A stretch of 64,000 nt of DNA from Streptomyces sp. V4I2 (GCF_030817655.1 NZ_JAUSZM010000003.1:9610001-9674000); one strand, 5' to 3'; positions 30,651-39,977 are shown, counted from the stretch's first letter. A program made the numbers and translations. The notes: generated by a model not told the origin, from the sequence alone.

Positions 30651-33449
30651 TCACGGCAGCGACTGTTCGGCCCAGATCACCTTGCCGTCGGGCGTGTAGC
30701 GCGTGCCCCAGCGTTCGGAGAGCTGCGCGACGAGGAACAGGCCGCGCCCGCCCTCGTCGGTCATGGCCGCATAGCGCAGATGCGGCGAGGTGCTGCTGCT
30801 GTCGAAGACCTCGCAGATCAGGGTGCGATCATGCAGCACCCGGACGTGGATGGGGTCGCCGCCGTAGCGGATCGCGTTGGTGACGAGCTCGCTGAGGATC
30901 AGCTCGGTCGTGAACGTCAGCTCGTCCAGGCCCCACCGGGCGAGCTGCCTGCTGACCGAGGCGCGTACCTCCCCGACGGCCGCCGGGTCGCCCGGCACCT
31001 GCCACTCGGCGATCCGGTCGGGGGTCAGCGACCGGGTGCGCGCCACGATGAGGGCGATGTCGTCGCCGGCGCGGGCCGTGAGCCGGGAGTCGTCGAGGAC
31101 GACCCGGCAGGTCTCCTCGGGTGAGCGGCCGGCCCGTTCCAGCGCGCCGCGCAGGAGTTCCAGACCCTCGTCGATGTCCCGCTCCCGGTCCTCGACGAGC
31201 CCGTCCGTGTAGAGCACGAGGCGGCTGCCCTCGGCCAGTTCGAGCTCGGCCGTCTCGAAGGGCAGGCCCCCGAGGCCGAGCGGCGGGCCGATCGGCACCT
31301 CGGGGAACTCGACGCTGCCGTCCGGGTGGATCAGCGCGGGCGGCGGGTGTCCCGCCCGGGCGATCGTGCACAGCCGGGACACCGGGTCGTAGATCGCGTA
31401 CAGGCAGGTCGCCCCGGTGACCGGGGCGTTGGCGCCCTCCGCCGCCTCGTCCTGGTCGATGCGCCCGACCAGCTCGTCGAGCAGCGCGAGGAGTTCGTCC
31501 GGCGGGAGGTCCAGGGCGGAGAAGTTGTGCACCGCCGTACGCAGCCGTCCCATGGTGGCCGCGGCGTGCAGCCCGTGCCCGACGACGTCACCCACCACGA
31601 GCGCGACGCGGGCACCGGACAGCGGCAGTACGTCGAACCAGTCGCCACCGACGCCCTCCTGCGCGGGCAGATAGCGGTAGGCGATCTCCAGGGCGTCCTG
31701 CGCGGGCAGGTTGCGGGGCAGCAGACTGCGCTGCAGCGTCACCGCCATGTTGTGCTCGCGCGTGTAGCGGCGCGCGTTGTCGATGGACACCGCGGCCCGC
31801 GCGACCAGTTCCTCGGCGAGGGCCACCTCGTCCACGTCGAACGGCTCGGGCTTCTCGGACCGCCAGAAACTGACCACCCCCAGCACCAGGCTGCCCGCCC
31901 GCAGCGGCACGGCGATCAGTGAATGGATGCCGTACGCCACCACCTGCGCGGAGCGCTCCAGGTCCTGTGCCTGCCAGCCCGCGGCCTCGCTCAGCCGCGG
32001 CTCGACCACGGCCTGTTCCGCGGCGAGGCAGCGTGCCTGCGGCGAGGTGTCGACGAGCCGGATCCGCTCGCCCACCGGGTACAGCGGGGCGTCCTTGCGG
32101 ATCCCGTTCACGGCCGTGCGGCGCAGGGTGGTCGCCGCCTGCGGCTGTCCGCCGCTCAGTACGGCGTCGAACAGGTCCACCGTGACGAAGTCCGCGAACC
32201 GGGGCACGGCCAGCTCCGCCAGCTCCTCGGCGGTACGGGTCACGTCCAGGCTCGTGCCGATGGCCACCCCGGCGTCGTACAGCATGTTCAGGCGCTCCCG
32301 CGCCGTCTCCGCCCGCCCGGACAGGGCGCGCAGTTCCGTGGAGTCGCGCAGGGTGGCGACGCTGCCGGGCGGGCCGCCCTTGCTGTCGGTGGTCCGCTGG
32401 TTGATCGCCAGCAGCCGGTCCTTGACCAGGTGCACCTCGTCCGTGGCGACCCGTCCGGAGGCCAGCAGGCCGGACGTGTCGGGCGCGAGGCCGAGGTCGA
32501 AGACATGCCGTCCCTCGGCGTCGTCGGGCAGGTCGAGCAACCGGTGCGCCTCGTCGTTGGCGAGCAGCAGGGTGCCCTCGCCGCCCACGATGAGCACGCC
32601 TTCCCGCACGGCGTGCAGCACCGCGTCGTGGTGTTCGTACATCCGGGTCATCTCGTGCGGGCCCAGGCCGTGTGTCTGCCGCAGCAGTCGTCGGCTCACC
32701 AGCGCGGTGCCGGCCGTGGCGAGGGCGAGGCCCGCCGCCGCGGCGACCAGCACCAGCGGGAGCTGCTGGTCTGCGGTGCCGCCGACGCTCTCGGTGGTGA
32801 TGCCCGCCGACACCAGACCCACGACTGTGCCGTCGTCCGCCTTGACGGGTACGACGGCCTGCACCAGCGGGCCGATCGTGCCCGTGATCTCCTCGGTGAC
32901 GGTGCGTCCGGCCAGCGCCGGGGCGATCGTGCCGACGAACTTCTTGCCGATGCGGTCCGTCTTGGGATGGCTGTAGCGAATGCCGTCGGTGTTCATGACG
33001 ACGATGAAGTCCACGTTCGTGGCCTTGCGGGCCGCCTCGGCTCGCGGCTGGAGCACCGCCGACGGATCGGGGGCGCGCAGGGCCTCGACGGTCCCCGGCG
33101 CGTTGGCGAACGTCTCGGCGACGGCGACCGAACGGTTGCGGGCCTCCTGCGTGCTGTCGTGCCGCACCTGGAGGACCAGGGCCACCACCGCGGCCACGAC
33201 CAGCAGCAGCACGATCACCACTTGCAGGACGAACACCTGTCCGGCGACGCTGCGTCCGCCGAGTGCCGACCGCAGCCCCGACCGGCCGGTGCCGCGCCGG
33301 TTTCGGGTGAGCGGATGGCCCGGCTGCTTCCCGGGCCGCCGCGGATGCCCGTCGGGCGCTCCGAGGGGGCGGTCGGGCGCATGCGAAGGGCGCGGACCGC
33401 TGGGACGACGGGTCGACCGGGCCCCGGATCGACCCAAGAGCCGGACCAT
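30651..33449 (-). CDS. Sensor SpoIIE phosphatase: cache-PAS-GAF-SpoIIE-HATPase, 932 aa
   Basis: A large membrane sensor. A transmembrane helix (VIVLLLVVAAVVALVLQ) is followed by an extracytoplasmic single-cache domain (VDFIVVMNTDGIRYSHPKTD, GTIGPLVQAVVPVKADDGTV) and a second helix (LPLVLVAAAAGLALATAGTA). Then come a PAS domain (HAVREGVLIVGGEGTLLLAN), a GAF domain, the SpoIIE phosphatase (VGGDWFDVLPL, VVGDVVGHG, GDDIALIVART) and a C-terminal HATPase (LILSELVTNAIRYGGDP, GGRGLFLVAQLSERWG). It combines phosphatase and kinase/anti-sigma-like modules for partner switching. The ATG at 33449 is the best start by homology; no strong ribosome site is visible. Confidence 0.9.
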   Translation of the reverse strand: MVRLLGRSGARSTRRPSGPRPSHAPDRPLGAPDGHPRRPGKQPGHPLTRNRRGTGRSGLRSALGGRSVAGQVFVLQVVIVLLLVVAAVVALVLQVRHDSTQEARNRSVAVAETFANAPGTVEALRAPDPSAVLQPRAEAARKATNVDFIVVMNTDGIRYSHPKTDRIGKKFVGTIAPALAGRTVTEEITGTIGPLVQAVVPVKADDGTVVGLVSAGITTESVGGTADQQLPLVLVAAAAGLALATAGTALVSRRLLRQTHGLGPHEMTRMYEHHDAVLHAVREGVLIVGGEGTLLLANDEAHRLLDLPDDAEGRHVFDLGLAPDTSGLLASGRVATDEVHLVKDRLLAINQRTTDSKGGPPGSVATLRDSTELRALSGRAETARERLNMLYDAGVAIGTSLDVTRTAEELAELAVPRFADFVTVDLFDAVLSGGQPQAATTLRRTAVNGIRKDAPLYPVGERIRLVDTSPQARCLAAEQAVVEPRLSEAAGWQAQDLERSAQVVAYGIHSLIAVPLRAGSLVLGVVSFWRSEKPEPFDVDEVALAEELVARAAVSIDNARRYTREHNMAVTLQRSLLPRNLPAQDALEIAYRYLPAQEGVGGDWFDVLPLSGARVALVVGDVVGHGLHAAATMGRLRTAVHNFSALDLPPDELLALLDELVGRIDQDEAAEGANAPVTGATCLYAIYDPVSRLCTIARAGHPPPALIHPDGSVEFPEVPIGPPLGLGGLPFETAELELAEGSRLVLYTDGLVEDRERDIDEGLELLRGALERAGRSPEETCRVVLDDSRLTARAGDDIALIVARTRSLTPDRIAEWQVPGDPAAVGEVRASVSRQLARWGLDELTFTTELILSELVTNAIRYGGDPIHVRVLHDRTLICEVFDSSSTSPHLRYAAMTDEGGRGLFLVAQLSERWGTRYTPDGKVIWAEQSLP

Positions 33450-33565
33450 GTGCCCATGTCTACACTGCTGCGCCTCAGGAGGCGAGGGGGCACCGGGTGT
33501 GACAGCCGTAGCTCCCGATGCCTGCCGTCGCGGGGATGCGCGATGACCGCCGGCTTCGGGCCTCA

Positions 33566-36091
33566 TCACGCGGTGCGGCGGGTGGCGAGCAGGAGGGCGA
33601 TGTCGTCCGGGCGGTCGACGGCGTGGCGGGCCGTCGCGGTGAGGCGGTCGGCCACGTCCGCCAGCGCGCGTCCGCCCGGGCGGACGGCGGGGGCACCGGC
33701 CTTGGCGAGGGCCACGCGCAGCGCGCTGATGCCGTCGTCGATGTCGTCGCCGGGCTTCTCGACCAGCCCGTCGGTGTAGAGCGCGAGGATGGCTCCGGGC
33801 TCCATGCGCAGCTCCGTCACCGGGTAGCGGGCCCGCCCGTCCACGCCGAGCACCACCCCGCCGGCCAGATCGAGGACGTGGGTACGGCCGTCCGCCTGGC
33901 GCAGCAGCGGCGGCAGGTGCCCGGCGCGGGCCGCCAGGGCCACCCCGGTGGCGGGGTCCAGCCGGATGTAGCAGCAGCTCGCGAACAGCCCGGGATCGAG
34001 GTCCATGAGGAGGTGGTTGGTGCCGCTCATGACCTCGTCGGGGGGCCGATCGTCGAGCGCGAACGCCCTTACAGCGGTGCGCAGTTGGCCCATAGTTGCC
34101 GCCGCCTGCACGCCGTGGCCCTGGACGTCCCCGATGACCAGGGCGATGCCGTCGCCGGACTCCACGACGTCGTACCAGTCGCCGCCCACGTCCATGCCCT
34201 GCGTGCCGGGCAGGTAACGCCCCGCGGTCTCCACCTGTGGGTGCGACGACAGCCGTCGGGGGAGCAGGGCCTGCTGCAGCCCGCGGGCGAGGGCGGCCTC
34301 GTTCTCGTAGCGCTGCGCCTTCTCCATGGCGTGGGCGATGAGTCCGGCGAGCGCGGTGAGCACCGTACGTTCCTCGCTGCTGAAGCTGCGCGGCCGGTCG
34401 AAGCCCAGGATGCAGGAGCCGACCGAGCGGCCGGAGGCGATCAGCGGCAGGAAGGCGCGGGCTCCCTCGGTGGCGTCCAACTGGATTCCGGGGTAGGCGG
34501 CGGCCAGTTGCTGCATGTCGTCGAAGAAGAGCGGCCGGCCGGTGGTGAGCGTCTCGACGCCGGGCAGCCGCGTGTCGAGTCCCACCCCTTCGAACGGGGC
34601 GAGGAATCCCGGAGGGAAGCCGCTCTCCCAGGCCAGGTACAGGTGCCGGTCCTGGAGCAGGTAGATGGCGAGCCGGCGGCCGCCGAACGCGGGCAGCAGT
34701 TCACGCATCACGACGGCGGACACCTGGCGCGCGGTGACCGCCTCCGTCAGCGCGATCGCGAGGACGATGGGGCGGTACACGGGCGCCGGCGTGGCGAGGC
34801 CGTCCGTGGGGGTCTCGGCGGGGGCGGTGTCCGCGACCCGGCTCGCCGGACGGACCGTGCAGGTCAGCCGGTCCGGGCCGGGATGCACGGCGAGCGCGAG
34901 CCAGTCGCCCTCGGACGGTGGCGACACGGGCTCGGTAGCGTCCGCGGCGGGTCGCTCGACGTGGAAGTGCACCGGATTCGGCGACAGCAGGGCCCCGCGC
35001 AGATGGTCCTCGACGTCGGGCCGGCCGAGCCACGGCACGGCGTCCCACAGGGCCCGGCCCAGGAGCTCGGTCCGCGGCCGGCGCAGCAACTGCGCGGCGC
35101 GCGGATTGGCGTAGACGATCAGGCCCTCCCGGTCGAGGCAGAACACCCCGTCCGGCAGCAGGTCGGCCGCCGCGTCCGCGGTGGCGCGGAGACCCGGATC
35201 GAGGACGATGCCGCGCACCGGGCCCGGCCCGGGCGGCGCGGTCGGCGGGGCGGCCGGGTCGTACGGGTTCCACCCGGTGGCCTCGTAGGGACTCCACAGG
35301 TCCATCAGCCGCAGTTCGCCGTCGGTGGTCCGCAGGTACAGCGGCAGGGTCGGAGGTCTGCCGACGGCCGTGTCCCGCAGGGCGAGCAGGATCCGGTTCG
35401 CCTCGGACGGGGCCACGGCGTCCGCGAACGCCTCCACCGCTCCGGTGAACTCCGTCGGCGGCACGCCCAGCAGGGTGTGCAGACCCTCGTCCCCGGTCAC
35501 CAGACCGGTCTCCGGCGTCCACACGAATCGCCCGATGCGCGCGAGCGGCGGACGCGGGGCCGGTGGCCGGACGCACAGCGGCTCGTCGTCCCAGACGACT
35601 GGGGCCGCCTCGTCGTCCAGGTTCCGCAGGGCCGCACCCAGGTCCTGGCCCAGCCGGGCCAGCCGGTCGCGCTCGGGCAGTACCTCGGCGGCGTCCTGGA
35701 CGGAGGGGCGCAGCACGGTGAGGACGCCGTACATGTCGGAACCGGCCACCACCGGCACGTACAGGGAGCCGAACTGGAAGGGCAGGCCGGCCGCGAACTG
35801 GGGGTAGCGGCGCATCGTCTCCGTGGCGTTCGGCAGCACCACCTGGACGCCCAGCCGATGGGCGTCGGCGACGGGGAAGGGACGGTCCGCGTGCAGCCGC
35901 CACCAGGGGCGGAACAAGGGGCCGGGCAGTCCGGCGAGCACGGCGAGGCGCAGCAGTCCCGGGGTGGAGGAGCGCAGGTAGACGCCTCCCGCGTGGCCGC
36001 CGGCCGTGCTGACCGCCGCCATCGAGGCGTCGATCAGCAGCGCCGCCAGCCGTGCGGGCTTCGGCTGTGCGTCCTGGGAGCTCCCAGTCAT
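33566..36091 (-). CDS. PAS-GAF-SpoIIE serine phosphatase, 841 aa
   Basis: A cytoplasmic sensor phosphatase. The first part (about residues 10-160) is GAF-like (LAALLIDASMAAVSTAGGHA, FGSLYVPVVAGSDMYGVLTV). PAS-like segments follow (about 185-285 and 315-420, with DLLPDGVFCLDREGLIVYAN), then a GAF domain (about 440-600, GLDTRLPGVETLTTGRPLFF) and the SpoIIE phosphatase (DVGGDWYDVVES, VIGDVQGHGVQAA, LYTDGLVEKPGDD, RPDDIALLLATR). No HATPase is fused, unlike its downstream neighbour. The two genes are 116 bp apart on the same strand and may be expressed together; the opening MTGSSQDAQPKPARLAALLI is well placed. Target STAS proteins are not in the window. Confidence 0.9.
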   Translation of the reverse strand: MTGSSQDAQPKPARLAALLIDASMAAVSTAGGHAGGVYLRSSTPGLLRLAVLAGLPGPLFRPWWRLHADRPFPVADAHRLGVQVVLPNATETMRRYPQFAAGLPFQFGSLYVPVVAGSDMYGVLTVLRPSVQDAAEVLPERDRLARLGQDLGAALRNLDDEAAPVVWDDEPLCVRPPAPRPPLARIGRFVWTPETGLVTGDEGLHTLLGVPPTEFTGAVEAFADAVAPSEANRILLALRDTAVGRPPTLPLYLRTTDGELRLMDLWSPYEATGWNPYDPAAPPTAPPGPGPVRGIVLDPGLRATADAAADLLPDGVFCLDREGLIVYANPRAAQLLRRPRTELLGRALWDAVPWLGRPDVEDHLRGALLSPNPVHFHVERPAADATEPVSPPSEGDWLALAVHPGPDRLTCTVRPASRVADTAPAETPTDGLATPAPVYRPIVLAIALTEAVTARQVSAVVMRELLPAFGGRRLAIYLLQDRHLYLAWESGFPPGFLAPFEGVGLDTRLPGVETLTTGRPLFFDDMQQLAAAYPGIQLDATEGARAFLPLIASGRSVGSCILGFDRPRSFSSEERTVLTALAGLIAHAMEKAQRYENEAALARGLQQALLPRRLSSHPQVETAGRYLPGTQGMDVGGDWYDVVESGDGIALVIGDVQGHGVQAAATMGQLRTAVRAFALDDRPPDEVMSGTNHLLMDLDPGLFASCCYIRLDPATGVALAARAGHLPPLLRQADGRTHVLDLAGGVVLGVDGRARYPVTELRMEPGAILALYTDGLVEKPGDDIDDGISALRVALAKAGAPAVRPGGRALADVADRLTATARHAVDRPDDIALLLATRRTA

Positions 36092-36390
36092 CGGCCCTAC
36101 CTCGTCCGTGCGCCGTCACGCGGGCGACACAGCAAGAATGCGCCACGACGGGCCCGGACCGCACCTGGGAGGCGACAGCAATCCAGTGGGGAACCCGTGC
36201 CGGGCTGCGGCCTGAGGGTCCCCACCGGCGATCCGCTCGTGGCTGTCCGCCGAGCTCCCGATGGCCTTGGCCGTGGTCGTCGGCGCCCTGGCCTCCCGCA
36301 CCGGCCAAGGGCGGGCGGCGCGCACCGCGGATTGGGCGCGCACCAGGTCGGCGGCCGCGGTGGCCAGGGATCCCTCCGTGATCGGCGGCG

Positions 36391-36948
36391 TCAGCGGCTG
36401 CGGGTCCAGTTGTGGGCCACGTCCACCACGACCCGGTCCGAGATGTGCTGCACCCGGAACGGCAGCCGGGCGCGGACTCCCAGTCCGACCTGCGTCTCGC
36501 CCTCGAAGCTGCCCGCGAACCGGGTGTCCTTGAAGGTGCGGTACTGGGACAGGTCCACGCCGGGCAGCGGGCGTGCCACCCGCCCGGGATAGGTGGGTGC
36601 CCCGGTCGCCGGGTCGTAGGCGGGTGCGGCGACCCGCACCTCGAGGACGGCTCCGCCCCCGACGGATATCGGACGGCCCGATCCGTCCTGACGGAGGCGG
36701 TCGACGTAGCGGACCCAGTAGCCGAGGCGGGTGCCGCCGCCGGGGACGTCGACGACCAGCCGGTCGTAGCAGGCGTGGCTGCCGGTCCTGATGTTCTTCA
36801 CCGGCGCCGCCGTGCCGGAGGCGCGGGACTTGTCCAGGCTGCCCCAGCCGGTGGGGCACGCCGTGGCCGCGTCGGCCGGGATCGCGGTGAGGGTCCAGGC
36901 GGCGCTCATGAGGACCGCCGCGGCCCATGCTGTTCTGCTTCGTCTCAT
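36391..36948 (-). CDS. Secreted AMIN-like domain protein, 185 aa
   Basis: A Sec signal peptide is evident (MRRSRTAWAAAVLMSAAWTL through IPADAATA, cleavage near residue 28). The mature protein has the AMIN-like pattern seen in secreted Streptomyces proteins: GSHACYDRLVVDVPGGG near the start and FRVQHISDRVVVDVAHNWTR at the end, with FAGSFEGETQVGLGVRARLP between. Such beta-sandwich domains bind cell-wall polymers. The gene is divergent from the xylanase and shares a 270-bp upstream region with it. The 299 bases after it (36092-36390) hold no convincing gene; several open frames there look like shadows. Confidence 0.8.
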   Translation of the reverse strand: MRRSRTAWAAAVLMSAAWTLTAIPADAATACPTGWGSLDKSRASGTAAPVKNIRTGSHACYDRLVVDVPGGGTRLGYWVRYVDRLRQDGSGRPISVGGGAVLEVRVAAPAYDPATGAPTYPGRVARPLPGVDLSQYRTFKDTRFAGSFEGETQVGLGVRARLPFRVQHISDRVVVDVAHNWTRSR

Positions 36949-37040
36949 GATGTCCCCCGAGACGTTGATGTGTCTGTTATCGGGTGAGACATCCGACTTG
37001 GCCGAAAGGTTGCACTATTCGGCATGAAATGCGCCCCGCT

Positions 37041-37055
37041 CTCGAAACATTCGAG
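37041..37055. promoter_or_regulatory. Palindrome CTCGAA-ACA-TTCGAG between the AMIN-like and xylanase genes
   Basis: A perfect 6-bp inverted repeat with a 3-base spacer, 93 bp upstream of the AMIN-like gene start and 160 bp upstream of the xylanase start. It contains CGAAA..TTCG, resembling the xylanase operator at 37187 with altered spacing, and may be a second regulator site. Role inferred. Confidence 0.4.
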
Positions 37056-37132
37056 AAGTTTGGCGAATGTTGAGTTGCCCTTGCTCTCGCAGAGCTTTCT
37101 GAGCCAATTGCGATGACTCGGTGTTCGACCGG

Positions 37133-37161
37133 TTGACGCCCTCAGGGGCCGCTCATATGGT
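37133..37161 (+). promoter_or_regulatory. Promoter of the xylanase gene
   Basis: TTGACG at 37133-37138 and TATGGT at 37156-37161 are separated by 17 bases, a good match to a vegetative promoter. It lies 25 bp before the candidate operator, so transcription would begin close to or within that operator. Confidence 0.6.
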
Positions 37162-37186
37162 CTGCGACGCCATTCCGAAATCTGCT

Positions 37187-37197
37187 CGAAACTTTCG
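37187..37197 (+). promoter_or_regulatory. Xylanase operator-like CGAAACTTTCG palindrome
   Basis: CGAAACTTTCG, a perfect 5-bp inverted repeat around one base, lies 20 bp before the xylanase ATG and just downstream of the promoter. The same GAAA-x-TTTC palindrome is described upstream of xylanase genes in several actinomycetes as a negative control element. Position downstream of the -10 box fits repression. Confidence 0.7.
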
Positions 37198-37216
37198 GTA
37201 TCAGAAAGGGGACAAG

Positions 37217-38545
37217 ATGGTCACCCGCACGTCCATCCGCCTCGGCATGGCGAGCCTGCTCGCCATAGCCGGGGTCACCGCCCTGTCGGCACCGGCCGAC
37301 GCCGCGAGCACCCTCGGTGCCGCGGCGGCCGAGAAGGGCCGCTACTTCGGCACCGCCGTCGCCGCGAACCACCTGGGCGAATCCGCGTACGTCTCCACCC
37401 TCGACACCGAGTTCAACTCGGTGACCCCCGAGAACGAGATGAAGTGGGACGCCGTCGAGAGCACCCGGAACTCCTTCAACTTCGCCGCCGCGGACCAGAT
37501 CGTGAGCCACGCCCAGAGCAAGGGTATGAAGGTCCGCGGACACACCCTGGTCTGGCACTCGCAACTGCCGAGCTGGGTCGGCACGCTCGCCGCCGCCGAC
37601 CTCAGAACGGCGATGAACAACCACATCAACCAGGTCATGGGCCACTACAAGGGCAAGATCCACTCCTGGGACGTGGTCAACGAGGCCTTCCAGGACGGCA
37701 GCAGCGGAGCCCGGCGCAGCTCGCCGTTCCAGGACAAGCTCGGCAACGGCTTCATCGAAGAGGCGTTCCGCACCGCGCGCGCGGCGGACCCGGCCGCCAA
37801 GCTCTGCTACAACGACTACAACACCGACGGCGTCAACGCGAAGAGCAATGCCGTCTACAACCTGGTCAAGGACTTCAAGGCCCGCGGCGTGCCCATCGAC
37901 TGCGTCGGCTTCCAGTCCCACTTCAACAGCGCCTCCCCGGTCCCGGCCGACTACCAGGCCAACCTCCAGCGCTTCGCCGACCTCGGCGTCGACGTCCAGA
38001 TCACCGAGCTGGACATCGAGGGCTCCGGCACCTCCCAGGCCACCAGCTACAGCAACGCGGTGAAGGCCTGTCTCGCCGTCTCCCGCTGCACCGGCATCAC
38101 GGTCTGGGGCGTCACCGACAAGTACTCCTGGCGCGCCAGTGGCACACCGTTGCTGTTCGACGGCAACTACAACAAGAAGGCCGCCTACACCGCCGTACTC
38201 ACCGCGCTGGGCGGCACCGGCTCGGGCGGCGGCGGTACGGCCGCCTGCTCCGTGACGTACAGCAAGCAGGAGGAGTGGGGCGACCGCTTCAACGGCAGGG
38301 TCACCGTCACCGCGGGCAGTTCCGCGATCAGCACCTGGACGACGACGGTGACCGTCACCGCCCCGCAGAAGATCTCCACCACCTGGAACGGCACACCCAC
38401 CTGGGACAGCAGCGGCAACGTCATGACGATGAAGCCGAACGGCAACGGCAGCCTGGCCGCCGGAGCGTCGACGAGCTTCGGCTTCACGGTCATGAAGAAC
38501 GGCAGCACCGCGGCCCCGGTGCTGGGTTCCTGCGCCGCGTCCTGA
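37217..38545 (+). CDS. Secreted endo-1,4-beta-xylanase, GH10 plus CBM2, 442 aa
   Basis: A signal peptide (about residues 1-34, ending APADAAS) precedes the GH10 catalytic barrel (about 35-335). The acid/base Glu is E156 in WDVVNEAF and the nucleophile is E264 in VQITELDIEG. VTPENEMKWDAVE and GHTLVWHSQLPSWVG are standard GH10 phrases. A Gly-rich linker (GGTGSGGGGTAA) leads to a C-terminal family 2 carbohydrate-binding module (about 345-442) with conserved Trp residues (EEWGDRF, STTWNGTPTWDSSG) and Cys residues at both ends, which binds cellulose or xylan. It hydrolyses internal xylan bonds outside the cell. The ATG at 37217 follows AAAGGGGACAAG. Confidence 0.95.
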   Translation: MVTRTSIRLGMASLLAIAGVTALSAPADAASTLGAAAAEKGRYFGTAVAANHLGESAYVSTLDTEFNSVTPENEMKWDAVESTRNSFNFAAADQIVSHAQSKGMKVRGHTLVWHSQLPSWVGTLAAADLRTAMNNHINQVMGHYKGKIHSWDVVNEAFQDGSSGARRSSPFQDKLGNGFIEEAFRTARAADPAAKLCYNDYNTDGVNAKSNAVYNLVKDFKARGVPIDCVGFQSHFNSASPVPADYQANLQRFADLGVDVQITELDIEGSGTSQATSYSNAVKACLAVSRCTGITVWGVTDKYSWRASGTPLLFDGNYNKKAAYTAVLTALGGTGSGGGGTAACSVTYSKQEEWGDRFNGRVTVTAGSSAISTWTTTVTVTAPQKISTTWNGTPTWDSSGNVMTMKPNGNGSLAAGASTSFGFTVMKNGSTAAPVLGSCAAS

Positions 38546-38566
38546 GCGCCCCCGACCGGTTCCGAC

Positions 38567-38623
38567 AGAGCCCGGGCCCCCGGCCGATGTGGCCGAAGCC
38601 ACGTCACCGAGGAGGCCCGGGTC
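38567..38623 (+). terminator. Imperfect hairpin after the xylanase gene
   Basis: GAGCCCGGGCC at 38567-38577 pairs with GGCCCGGGTC at 38614-38623, with an inner stem TGGCCGAAGCCA. It begins 22 bp after the xylanase stop and probably ends its transcript. Confidence 0.5.
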
Positions 38624-38699
38624 ATGTCGTACGGCAGGACCCGCGGGCTACCGTTTCGCGCAGTCCCCTGTCTCACCACACACATCGGGCGGCCCGGCA

Positions 38700-39227
38700 G
38701 TGCAAGCAGATCTCTCCCCGGTCATCGCGGCGACCGCCCAGTGGCTGACCTGCGCCTACCCGTCGGGCGGCGGCGCGCTCTCCTCCGCCCTGTGCGAGGT
38801 ACAGGCACGGCAGGCCGTGACCGTGGCGGCCTGGCTCCGGTATCCCACTCCGATGGACGCCGCGCTCGTCGGCATGGCCGGGCCCGGCGGCTCGGCCCGG
38901 CTCGACTGGATCACCGGCGCGGACGGGACCGGCGCCCGGGACACGGACGAGCACGCCTGGCGTACCTGGGTCGACGAGGTCGTGGCGAGCTGGGCGGCCT
39001 GTCTGCTCACCGACCCGGAACTGGCCGGCCTGGCGGTGGCCGCACTCGCCGGAGGCAGCCACACGACCGCCGTGCCCGCCGAGTTCCGCCGCCTGCTCGC
39101 ACCCGACGAGGCGGACCGCCGCGCGGCGGCCCTCCTGCGCCACCCCGACCTGCTGGCTCCCGTGGCCGAACTCCACCACTCCCAGCTGGTGGCCCACCTG
39201 AAGCCGGGCCAGGCCCTGATCGCCTGA
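38700..39227 (+). CDS. Conserved hypothetical protein, 175 aa
   Basis: A soluble, mostly helical protein (LSPVIAATAQWLTCAYPSGG, ALCEVQARQAVTVAAWLRYP, VVASWAACLLTDPELAGLAV) that ends AHLKPGQALIA. The GTG at 38700 gives a sensible N-terminus, but its ribosome site is weak; the same frame is open back to 38589 within the xylanase terminator. No signal peptide or enzyme motif is seen. It converges on the hemerythrin gene with a 12-bp gap. Function unknown. Confidence 0.6.
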   Translation: MQADLSPVIAATAQWLTCAYPSGGGALSSALCEVQARQAVTVAAWLRYPTPMDAALVGMAGPGGSARLDWITGADGTGARDTDEHAWRTWVDEVVASWAACLLTDPELAGLAVAALAGGSHTTAVPAEFRRLLAPDEADRRAAALLRHPDLLAPVAELHHSQLVAHLKPGQALIA

Positions 39228-39239
39228 GGCGGCCGACGG

Positions 39240-39803
39240 TCAGTCGTGCTTGCCGCGGCCCGTCAGCACGTCCCGCAACCGGTCGACGAGGCCGGCCCCC
39301 GGTGCCAGCAGCTTGTTGGCCGGAGGCGTGTCCGGGGCGGACGGGTGCGGCCGGGTCGGCGCCATCTTCTTGGCCATCCGCACCTTGTCACCCAGGCCGT
39401 CGAGGGCCTCCGGCGGGCACGCAGCCCGCAGCTGCGGGAAGAGGTTCTGCTCCTCGTCGGCGATGTGGGAGCGGATCTCGGTCATCAGCATCCCGACGAG
39501 CCGGTCGAACTCGGGGTCCTCCGCCGCGCAGCCCTCCAGATCCTTCATGATCTGCTCGGCCCTGGAGTGGTCCTCGATCTCCTTGTCCGCCATCGTGTTC
39601 CCGTTCACCAAGTGCTCGCGCACCGCCGGGTAGAGGTACTCCTCCTCGGCCACCGAGTGCCGTACCAGCTCCATCGTGGCCTGCTCGGCGTACACCTTGC
39701 GGTCCTTGTCACCGGACGGCAGGGCCTCGATCCGACCGAAGATGTCCTCGACCTCCCGGTGATCGGTCACCAGCTCGTCGATGACGTTTCCGCCGTGTCC
39801 CAT
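39240..39803 (-). CDS. Hemerythrin HHE-domain protein, 187 aa
   Basis: A four-helix iron-binding protein. The ligand pattern is plain: VIDELVTDHREVEDIFGRIE (H, E), MELVRHSVAEEEYLYPAVRE (H, E), IEDHSRAEQIMKDLEG (H) and IRSHIADEEQNLFPQLRAAC (H, E). Such proteins bind O2 or NO, or store iron. About 50 C-terminal residues are polar and lysine-rich (GDKVRMAKKMAPTRPHPSAP onward). The ATG at 39803 follows GGAGGTGGAAGGC. It stands alone between convergent and divergent neighbours. Confidence 0.9.
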   Translation of the reverse strand: MGHGGNVIDELVTDHREVEDIFGRIEALPSGDKDRKVYAEQATMELVRHSVAEEEYLYPAVREHLVNGNTMADKEIEDHSRAEQIMKDLEGCAAEDPEFDRLVGMLMTEIRSHIADEEQNLFPQLRAACPPEALDGLGDKVRMAKKMAPTRPHPSAPDTPPANKLLAPGAGLVDRLRDVLTGRGKHD

Positions 39804-39977
39804 GCCTTCCACCTCCAGCCAGGCGCAGCGGCTCCGGGGCGGACCCGCCATGGCCCCCCGAGTGCCCACGGGCGCCCGCACTACGCGCGGCCAAAGCGCC
39901 TGCCGAATGGGTGTGGGCGGGGCACATCGAAGGAACTCGCACCGGAACACAGGCGTACGACGCCCCGGGAGGCCCAC

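Noticed and set aside
36092..36390. Small plus-strand membrane-protein frame (MALAVVVGALASR)
   Set aside because: One weak hydrophobic stretch, no ribosome site, and composition typical of a shadow frame.
33518..36592. 1024-codon open frame antisense to the SpoIIE phosphatase
   Set aside because: It is low in hydrophobic patterning, rich in Arg/Gly/Gln, and only mirrors the real gene.
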